Source of the DNA: Protea cynaroides
Taxonomy: Eukaryota > Streptophyta > Magnoliopsida > Proteales > Proteaceae
Reading direction: 5' to 3'
Assembly: GCA_028583415.1 (NCBI GenBank)
Contig: CM053267.1
Location: 30,614,902 to 30,678,901, forward strand
DNA length: 64,000 nucleotides
Positions 56,061 through 64,000 of the stretch are shown here, in pieces. How positions within the stretch are numbered: position 1 is the stretch's first letter; the number at the start of each line of letters is the position of its first letter. A program made the position numbers and the translations under genes. The notes below the pieces were generated by a model. The model worked only from the letters and a program-made list of their open reading frames with translations. It made no database searches and had not been told where the DNA came from.

Positions 56061-58235
56061 TCAGCCATTGTTCAACTTCTCTTTGTGTTTCTTGTAGTTC
56101 TGAAGCACTTGTTCCCTTTCTGACAATGAAGCAGATAGTAACCACTTACTAAACCCTACTTCCCCCATACCCACAAACTGAGCAAGGAGACTGAACTGAA
56201 CCTTCTTCTGCTTCTTCAATGAAGCTTCTTCTCTTTTTCCAACATTTTGGGTTTCATTACAATTTCTTTTCCCTGATTTGGGATTGCATTTTTGTTCAAT
56301 GCTCTCATTCTTGAGCATTCTTATATCTTTCCTGTCCTGGAGCCCAGGCCCAAAGTTGACAATATCTTCATTACGGTGAGTATAGACAATTCCTGTACAG
56401 CATGAAACAAATGTTAGAATTGACTGACAAAGGGAGAACATGGAAAGGTGTAGATCCTTTCAGCAACCAATTTTAGAATTGCATACCAAATATTCAAGTG
56501 CATGGTCCACGGAGATCTTGAATATAACAGCAGGTATGAGGAAACTATATACATGGAACGCAGTAGTACTAAACCGTTTGCTTACACACAGATTTTTAAC
56601 GTTCTGCAACTAACAAATGGCATTTCATGTACAGAAGAAGAGAAAGCATAGAGTAAAGCAACTACACTCACCTAAATCTTCAAGCATTGGTTTATCAGTT
56701 ATAGCCTTGTCCAAGTCATCAGATTCCCTGGATTTTAAGCCTGACAAAAATGATTCACTTTCTTCCTTTGAAGGAACAAGATTTTTCCCAAGTTCAGTTG
56801 GACCAGCCTTTCTATTTTGAGGCTCGTATTCCTCTCCCCGCTTCTCATGTGATTCAATAATCTCACTGGTAAAACGCTTATCAGACAGATCACGGAACAG
56901 ATTGCAGATTCCAAAAAGCTCACCTTGAAATTCTTTGCAATCCTGAAAGGAAGAATTAAAAGTAAACATTTAAAAAAGATCTTTATTTCTTTATACAATA
57001 TAAGAAGGAAAAAAAAAAAAAAACAAACAAACAAACAAAATATTGACCAAGATGCACAGCTTGCATACCTGTACACCCTCAAAATACCGTTTTTCCATTT
57101 TTCCTGAAACAGCAATATTTGATAGCTGCTGCTTGTATACCTGACGGGAATACACAAGTTCCTCCAGCGAGCCAGCTGCAAGAAGACGAAAAACAACTAC
57201 ATGCCGTTTTTGCCCATAACGAAACGATCTGTCTTGTGCCTGTAAGTCCTGTGCTGGGTTCCAATTTGGATCAAATATTACAACACGATTTGCACTGACA
57301 AGATTCAGGCCTAACCCTCCAGCTCGAGTTGATATGAGAAACACCTGACAAAGGGAATAGATCCAACCACCAATTGAATACAGACATTCAATCTGTAACA
57401 TTCCATGATACAATCTGAAAAGTTACCTGTTTGCTTGGACTTGAGTTGAAGTCATCAACAAGTGACTGCCGTAAGCTGGATGGAGTTGAACCATCGAGTC
57501 TGGAGAAGCAATAACCTTTGCGTATGAGAAACTTTTCCAGTATGTCCAACATCCTGCAAGAAAAGTTCAATTTCAGATCCAAAGCATAAATGTATAAGCA
57601 AAGACTTGAACAGGTTCTAAGGAAGCAAAGAGAAGAAAAATTAGGTAGAAATCTATCCTGAGAGAAAATATGGCTTCAACTTTTCTACTTTCAATTTTTA
57701 GTTTTCCATTAGGAAGGGCAGGGATTTGAGAAAAGAAAAGAAACAAAACAGGAGACATTCAAACAGAGCACAACCTGATAACAATCCCATCAATACTAAT
57801 AACAAGAGTTGCCATCATCAATTCATCATCATCATGCGATGAAAGCCAAATACAAGGTCACATGTCACAGGACCATAGAACAGTTGGATGCACTCTCTTT
57901 CAGAGATGTTTCTCATCTATAAATCAGGACCCACCATTGGGAGGGTTCCTGATTGGATGGCAAGAAAAGATTAATCAGGAAATAAACTACAAGTCAGATT
58001 GTCAGGAAACAGCTGCTCATGTTGATTTGCCCTAGAATCTTTGACCATGGCAACTTTCAATAGTCAGTCAGAACACTCTGAATTATGTTGCCGCAGGCTT
58101 ATTCTATTAAATCTTGTAATACAAGTCCTAAGTTTTTCTCAATAATTTGACCAACATTAGAACAGTATAATAGAGCCTCCAATATGATTTTCTCAGAACA
58201 ACCAATTAGCTGAAAATTCTTAAGTTATCTCCCCC

Positions 58236-58267
<32 letters not shown>

Positions 58268-60166
58268 AAAGGAGAACATGATAAATTTTAACTATTCGGT
58301 TGTCTGCAGCAAATCAGATAGGAGGACATAGTCTTCCTAGCATAACTGCACAAGAACCAAAACAAAAGCCTGAGCCCTTGCCCAGAAAGGTTTTTCACAA
58401 TCTCAAAACATTCTCTATACAGGAGGTTTTTCAATACATCTTAATCTCAATATCGTATCATATTGTTGGCCTTCACCTCTTTATGAATATCCTGACTTTA
58501 GTTTTCAGAAAATAGAGCCATGGTAACATAATGATGAGTCAGAAAAATGGAAAATATGGTAAATTCCTGATGAATTTTTCCTTCTACATCAACCCAATTT
58601 AGTTCTTGTAAAAGGGCTATTTACTATTAAAGTGAAAAAAAAAAAAAAAAATGGAACTAAAATATCCATTTAAACTCAAATGCTGCACTATTGCACCTAT
58701 CGTATTGTATTCTTTCCGCCAATTTCAAATGAATAAAGAGATGTGAATTATGAAATCCAGGAGTGAAAAAAGAAAACCAAGACAAAGCATTAGATGAGAG
58801 GGTTAACCATACAGGCATATAGGGGCTCTAAAAGTGAAAGATAACAGATGCATAAATCAAAAGGTAACACATCCTCTTAAAAACGCAGATGAAGTTTAGC
58901 CATGGAGAACCACCTGACGGAATAGCTGAACAGAAGAATTTTATCACCCTGCACAACCCATGACGACATTAACCGTTCCAAAGCTCGCATTTTTCCACAG
59001 TGTTCAACATCACTAAGGCCCATGAAGCTCTCATTCTGAGTATATCCCCCAACCAAGTCAATATCAGCACCGAAGACAGCAGAGGCAAACTCTGCATCTT
59101 TCCTCTGTTTCTCTAGATCATCCCTGGGATTGGGCTTAATCAGCTCCAGATGATTGCTTATCTGAGACACCTCCACAATAAACAACCAATAAAAGAAAAT
59201 TAAAAACTCAAAAATAAATAGTATGAATCAAATGTTACCTGCTGAAGCTTTACAAGGCAAGGAAGTACAAGGCAGAAGGGGCATGAATCACAACCTTCTG
59301 GGTTGTCCCTATGAAGATAACGCCATATTATTCCATTTGGAACAATCCTGTTACAGCACTCCACCTGAGTTAGAGGACTTCCACAGCTACAAGGAAGGTC
59401 CTTATTTATCAGACATTGAAATTCTGGCAACTGTAATATCCTTCTGTAGACACGCTTCTGCAACTCACTCATTGCACAGAACACAACATTATCTTCTTTT
59501 CCCCTCAATAGATGTCCAATAGTCTCCTCCTTGGTCCTCCTCAATAGATATGTATGTAAAACTTCCACTAGGTGCTGCTTACGCTCATCCGCTACCCGAA
59601 CAAATCGTTCAGGAGCATTAGACCTCTGACCATGCTTAAGTGGTTCATCATAGAACTCTCGAAAATGTTCCCGTGTCCCTAGAGAGCCGGGTGCAACCCA
59701 ATCAAAAAGATTAAACAGCTCCATAATTTTATTCTGCATTACTGTACCAGTAAGACCAAAGCGTTTCCTGGTTTTAATTCTTAAACATGCTGTATAAAGT
59801 TTTGATTTTTCATTTTTCAATCTGTGTGCCTCATCAACTATCACAATATCCCATTGAACCTCAGATAGGATAGTACCGTGAATTCTAAATGTATCAAAAC
59901 TGGTTATAAGTATCTGAACTACACGTGCTTCAAGTTTCTCCAAAGTAAGATCACGATTTGCTCCGTGATAAACAGCAACACTAAAGGTTCCCCATTTAGA
60001 AAATTCATCTTCCCAATTATGAATAACAGAAGTAGGGCAAACAATCAATACAAGCCCTTTTTTCACCGACTGTTCCTTGTTTGGTAAATTAGATTCTTCC
60101 TCTTCCTCATCATTTCCAACCACAGCAGCCAGGAAAGCAATCGTTTGGATTGTCTTTCCTAGCCCC
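56061..60166 (-). CDS. SWI2: SWI2/SNF2 ATPase, ERCC6L2/SWITCH2 (CHR9) type, last six exons
   Basis: Minus-strand exons: 59239-60166, 58914-59161, 57427-57553, 57069-57344, 56672-56942 and 56061-56392. All have GT-AG borders and consistent phases, giving 726 residues plus a split first codon and a natural stop at 56061. The first exon opens inside motif I (GLGKTIQTIAFLAAV). Motif II is IVIVDEAHRLKN and motif III GLTGTVMQN. A Cys-rich segment follows (CSCGSPLTQVECCNR...CDSCPFC). The C-terminal helicase lobe has GDKILLFSYSVRMLDILEKF, LDGSTPSSLRQSLVDDFN, AGGLGLNLVSANRVVIFDPN and the QDRSFRYGQKR arginine-finger motif. The order and wording match plant SWITCH2/CHR9, the relative of human ERCC6L2, an ATP-driven chromatin/DNA-damage factor. 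About 130-150 N-terminal residues (including the start of motif I) are missing: the intron above 60166 runs into a copia element and the upstream exons lie beyond the window. The exons here show no damage, so the gene may well be functional. Confidence 0.92.
57554..58913 (-). other. 1.36 kb intron of the SWI2-type gene
   Basis: The largest intron within the visible gene, with AT-rich sequence and a long A-run (about 58238-58264) and shorter ones near 58637. No inserted element with clear ends was found. Confidence 0.7.
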
Positions 60167-60677
60167 CTGTTTAACATACAAAAAAAAAAGGGAAATTTTA
60201 TGACATGTATTTATGAAAAAGAATAAAATCATATGTACTGAAACGGATATTCTCATAATAGCATTTCCCTATGGCATTATCTCTGGCAAACATGCTTACT
60301 ACTCTTTATCAACCCACTTATTCCAAAAGGAATGCATTTCGAAGGTATTATGTAACTTCTAGAAAAACTTCATACTTCTTTGGATTAACGCAAGATGCAT
60401 CTATTTCACTCTGTAATACTCATTAAAAATTTGTAACCCATCCAACATTCATCCATTGATTTAAACATTCAAACCGTGATAAACTTGATACATAAATCAG
60501 AAAGACTACGTTGGCACTTGCAAGCCACCATCATCAACATCATCCTTACTGGTGCTCTGACAGAATATAGGTTTTATTCCCTCTTTGCTTCAGTTTTGGC
60601 AGGGTTGAAACATGACAACAACCAATTGAGGTTTGTAAGGTAACCAGCCTCACCCTTACGGTGTGATCTGCTCCAAA
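60167..60677 (-). other. Intron sequence between SWI2-type exon and copia LTR
   Basis: The acceptor TTAAACAG lies at 60167-60174. No exon was recognised further up to the copia LTR, so this is read as the 3' part of an intron invaded by the retrotransposon. Confidence 0.55.
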
Positions 60678-60895
60678 TGTTAATCGTTAACAGAGTAATC
60701 AGAGAAGAGAAGAATAGAGAGAGGAAGAAGAGAAAAGATCAACACAGCCGCAAGTAAGGGGGCTGTCAATCAATGTGATCAGCAGCCCTAATCTCTATTA
60801 TTTACATAATATGATTACAAGGACTAAACTGCCCTTACAAAGAATCACGAGCACTGATCATGTGAACAGTAACGCATGTACACATATATATAACA
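60678..60895 (-). repeat. 3' LTR of the second copia element
   Basis: The minus strand starts TGTTATATATATGTGTACAT directly after the PPT and is taken to end ...GATTAACA at 60678 (218 bp). The 3' border is a guess based on the TG...CA rule. Confidence 0.55.
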
Positions 60896-60912
60896 CTCCC
60901 CCCTCAAGCTGG
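60896..60912 (-). promoter_or_regulatory. Polypurine tract of the second copia element
   Basis: The minus strand reads CCAGCTTGAGGGGGGAG directly before the LTR start TGTTATA. Confidence 0.85.
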
Positions 60913-61047
60913 AGCATAGATCTCTATAATGCCCAGCTTGTTACAAATGTATTTGATGCGCCCACTCCCAAGAGATTTCGTGATGTCTACAAGTTGCTCT
61001 CCTATCCTGACATGACCAGCAGCAATAACACCAGACTGCATCTTCTC

Positions 61048-62290
61048 TCAAACAAAGTGACAATCTACTTCAATATGTTTTGTCTTCTCATGGAAAACTG
61101 CATTCGAAGCAATATATACAGCTGCTTGTTTATCACACCACAATTTCATAGGAAAGGAATCCTTGAAACCAAGCTCAGTCAACAACTGTTGCACCCACGC
61201 TAACTCACTAGTAGTATGGGTCATAGCACGATACTCAAACTCTACACTAGAACATGCCACAACACTCTACTTTGTACTCTTCCAGGAAACTGGATTGCCT
61301 CCAACAAAAACACAGTAACCAGTACTGGACCTCCTATCAGTTGGGGATCCAACCCAATTGGCATCAGAAAAGCTTTACACTCTACAATAACCATGGTCAG
61401 AATATAGCGAACCGCGTTCCGATGACTTCTTCAGATATCTCAGAATAACAAAAACTGCACCCGATGTGATGTACGAGGTGCCGAAACTAGCTCACTACAC
61501 TGACTAGAAAAGCAATGACTGGTCGAGTAACTATCAGATAATTCAGCTTACAACCAATATTCAATACTTCTCATCATCAAGGACATCTCCCTCATCAGTA
61601 GTAAGCTTCAAATTGGGATCCATAGGGGTATCAAGTGGTTTTGCTACCAACATCCTATTCTCTGTAAGAAAATCAAGGACATATTTCTTTTGAGATAAAA
61701 AGATTCCTTTCCTTGATTAAGCTACCTCAACACCCAAGAAATACTTCAACTTTCCCAAATCCTTAATTTGGAATTTCTGCTGAAGAAAAGACTTCAACAT
61801 GGTAATACTTGTTGTATCATCTACAGTAATCACGATATCATCCACATATGCAACCAATATAATTCGCCCTGTATTGGACTAACTATGGAATACGGAGTAG
61901 TCAATGTTACACCTCAACAACCAAACTCAAGCAAAACCTTAGTGAATCGACCAAACCATGCACGGCAAGATTGTTTCAGTCTATACAAGGATCTCTTAAG
62001 CTTACATACCAATCCAAACTCCCCCTGAGCAACAAACTCAGAAGGTTTCTCCATATACACCTCCTCCTAAAGATCCCCATGGAGGAAAGCATTCTTCACA
62101 TCTAATTGATGAAGGTGGCCGATGATAAGTAGCAGCCAAGGAGATCAATAGCCATACAGAAGCCAACTTAGCAACTGGAGAAAAAAATGTCTAGTAGTCA
62201 ACTTCATATACCCGAACATAGCCTTTAGCAACGAGACGAGCTTTCAGGTGAGCAAGTGAACCATCAAGATTGACTTTAACTGCATAGACC
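61048..62290 (-). pseudogene. copia reverse transcriptase and RNase H, broken
   Basis: RNase H is clear at 61260-61048: SSVEFEYRAMTHTTSELAWV, LWCDKQAAVYIASNAVFHEK and TKHIEVDCHFV. The N-terminal RT block WVYAVKVNLDGSLAHLKARL (about 62290-62230) followed by VAKGY lies in the upstream frame. The RT core between them is present only in pieces: the YVDD region is near 61830 (plus strand ATCATCCACATATGC) and many frame changes occur. It encoded cDNA synthesis; it is dead. Confidence 0.82.
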
Positions 62291-63078
62291 CATTGACAAC
62301 CAATAACAGATTTACCCGTAAGTAAAGGAACAAGATCCCAAGTGAGATTTTCTTCTAGAGCAGACAACTCCTCTTCCATAGCTATCCTCCAGCCAAGACT
62401 AGATAATGGCACTGTGACAAACTGAGGGAGGGGGTGAGATGCAATGGTGGAAAGACAAGCACAATAAGAGGTAGACAAACTTGAATAAGAAACAACACTG
62501 GAAACAGGATAATGAATACAACTCCGAGTGCCCTTACAAAGTGTAATAGGAAGATCAAGGTCAAAAAGAAGATGACCAACTTGTCCCAATTTAAAAAAAG
62601 AAAAAGAAAAAGAAAAAAAGATCAAGGTTAGGAATAGGTTCGGCTGTATAGAGCCAGGGGGTTCCGAAGCTACTCGCAATCTTCTGCTATAGACATGCTG
62701 AATGGGTGGAGGTGGTCGTGGAGTTTTAGGTGGAGGCCGTGAACTTCCTTGCTGAATAACATAGACTGAAATTTCATCATCTAATGTAGAACTGGTAAAT
62801 GATTCATCATGGGAAGATGTAAATTCAAAGAAAACAACATCAGCAGTGACAAAATATTTATCCAATTCAAGAGAATAGCACCGATATAGAAACTTAGGAG
62901 ACCTAGGGTCAAGTTTAGATTTCCCTGGATGATGAGCACAAATAAAACAAATGCACCCGAACACTCTTGGTGACAATGGAAACAGGGACTCAAAAGGAAA
63001 CAAGACAGAATGAGGTATACCACTCTTTAACAGAGATGAAGGCCTCTGATTGATAAGGTAACAGTAACACATTGTCAA
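62191..63078 (-). pseudogene. copia integrase C-terminus to RT start
   Basis: One long open frame: YLINQRPSSLLKSGIPHSVL, then the C-terminal integrase block FGCICFICAHHPGKSKLDPR and SPKFLYRCYSLE, a Pro/Ser-rich linker, then the RT lead-in MEEELSALEENLTWDLVPL and KSVIGCQWVYAVKV. A Phe/Ser-rich stretch (FFSFSFSFFKLGQ, about 62620-62585) looks like an inserted low-complexity run in the linker. Confidence 0.85.
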
Positions 63079-63267
63079 GACTGCATCAGCCCAAAAGCGG
63101 GACTTTCATTTCAAAAAGGAGACCGAGCAACTTCCATTATATGTCTATTCAACACCATTTTGTTGAGGGTATCCGAGCAACAAGACTAATGAATCATACC
63201 ACGGTCATGCATAAAAGCAGCAAATGGGACAGAAAAACACTCTTTAACATTATCATTACACAGATTT

Positions 63268-63624
63268 TTAACTGGGATACCGAACTAAGTATGTATTCCA
63301 ACAACAAACGAGCAAAATATAGATAAGTAGAAAAAAATTCAAAATGGCTCTTAAATAATCATCCACAAAAGTGACAAAGTATTTGAAACCCAACTTAGAT
63401 GTGACAAGACAAGGACCCCACACATCCGAATGGACCGAAGCAAAAGGGCATGTAGACCTCTTATTGACACGAGACGGATAACTCACACAATGAAGTTTTC
63501 CAAACTGACATGACTCGCAATCTAGACTAGACACAGAACTGAAACTAGGAACAAGCCGGTTCAAACTTTCCAACGACGGATGACCTAGACGACAATGAAT
63601 TTGATGAAGAGTCACCACACTCAA
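63268..63624 (-). pseudogene. copia GAG-pre-integrase and integrase N-part
   Basis: LHQIHCRLGHPSLESLNRLV, then LDCESCQFGKLHCVSYPSR, gives the H-H-C-C zinc site. FASVHSDVWGPC holds the first catalytic Asp and FKYFVTFVDDYLR the next block, after which the frame is lost. Confidence 0.87.
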
Positions 63625-63655
63625 ACAAGCCAGAGAACTGTCACCGGTTGGAAGT

Positions 63656-64000
63656 TCACTCGCATTCTCCCTTGATACGTGGAGAACACGAGCAAAAGTG
63701 TAAAGTAAGGGAAGCTACCTTCTCTCTCCCCAAATTTTGTGAGTGAAGAGATTCGTATTCTTGTCCCAGATCACCCAAAAATCCCATCAATACCAGTTGC
63801 TCTCTTCGCTCCTGCATTTGCTGAACATTTGAAGTAACCAGAAGGAGTGAATTCAGTTCTTCATACATGCGTTTAAAGTCAGCAAAATATTGTGTAACCA
63901 AATGCCCCTTCCAATCTACTCTGTAGAATTCTAGAGACAGCTCATATATTCCAGATAAATTATTTTGACAAGAATACAGCACATTCAGATATTCCCATAG
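63656..64000 (-). pseudogene. copia gag (UBN2-type), cut by the window edge
   Basis: Minus-strand frame with LSGIYELSLEFYRVDWKGHL, TQYFADFKRMYEELNSLLL and LVLMGFLGDLGQEYESLHSQ, the common copia gag signature. A frameshift occurs near the C-terminal end, before the CCHC knuckle. The N-terminus lies beyond 64000. Confidence 0.82.

Larger units (their letters stand above)
60678..64000 (-). mobile_element. Ty1/copia retrotransposon, minus strand, 3' part
   Basis: Read on the minus strand from 64000: gag, GAG-pre-integrase, integrase, RT, RNase H, PPT and 3' LTR. It continues past the window edge, so the 5' LTR and TSD cannot be seen. It is in the same orientation as the SWI2-type gene and probably sits in that gene's intron. 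It has several stops and frameshifts, plus an A/G-rich insertion near 62590-62622. Confidence 0.85.

Overview
This is a plant nuclear DNA window, almost certainly from an angiosperm. It has plant-type LTR retrotransposons (Ty1/copia, a Ty3/gypsy chromovirus, a very long Tat/Ogre-like solo LTR), MULE, hAT and Harbinger-type MITEs, an RTE LINE tail, short GT-AG introns and two genes of plant families. The species cannot be fixed from the sequence. Most of the window is nested repeat; only two host genes are supported, and neither is complete here.

Layout. 1-3.0 kb: nothing recognised. 3.0-7.7 kb: a 4.7 kb hAT-like non-autonomous transposon with a perfect 8-bp target duplication. It carries a small TRIM-like LTR element and, on the minus strand, a decayed caulimovirid-like (endogenous pararetrovirus) segment. 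7.7-11.2 kb: the 5' half of an SMG7-LIKE (EST1 family) gene on the minus strand, with a MULE-type MITE in its inferred 5'UTR intron. 11.98-18.85 kb: a decayed copia element with both LTRs and TSD AAATG. 18.9-21.4 kb: RTE LINE tail plus two MULE-type MITEs with 9-bp TSDs. 23.1-48.9 kb: a block of related chromovirus LTRs. At its centre is a Tekay/Del-like element (25921-46498, TSD TAGGG). Its 5' LTR is split by an inverted solo LTR of the same family, and that solo LTR is split by a 6.6 kb Tat/Ogre-like solo LTR (TSD ACTTG). 48.9-53.4 kb: a tandem LTR-internal-LTR-internal-LTR array of a small non-autonomous LTR element, with a Harbinger-type MITE containing a GGT minisatellite inside one LTR. 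53.9-54.4 kb: two abutting MITEs sharing one TTA. 56.06-60.17 kb: the last six exons of a SWI2/SNF2 ATPase of the ERCC6L2/SWITCH2 (Arabidopsis CHR9) type, minus strand. 60.7-64 kb: a second copia element, minus strand, apparently in the intron that separates these exons from the N-terminal exons.

The two genes belong to families acting in mRNA quality control (SMG7L) and chromatin or DNA-damage processing (SWI2/ERCC6L2); nothing here links them functionally. The most interesting signals are: a Cys-containing micro-ORF recurring in diverged members of the chromovirus LTR family; an antisense ORF between PBS and gag of the Tekay element; a possible 69-bp mini-intron at its gag-pol junction; the three-level nest; the giant minisatellite-filled solo LTR; and the hAT element with pararetroviral cargo. 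All LTR-element polyproteins are broken, in the chromovirus mostly by C-to-T type stops, so these are relics and not active elements.
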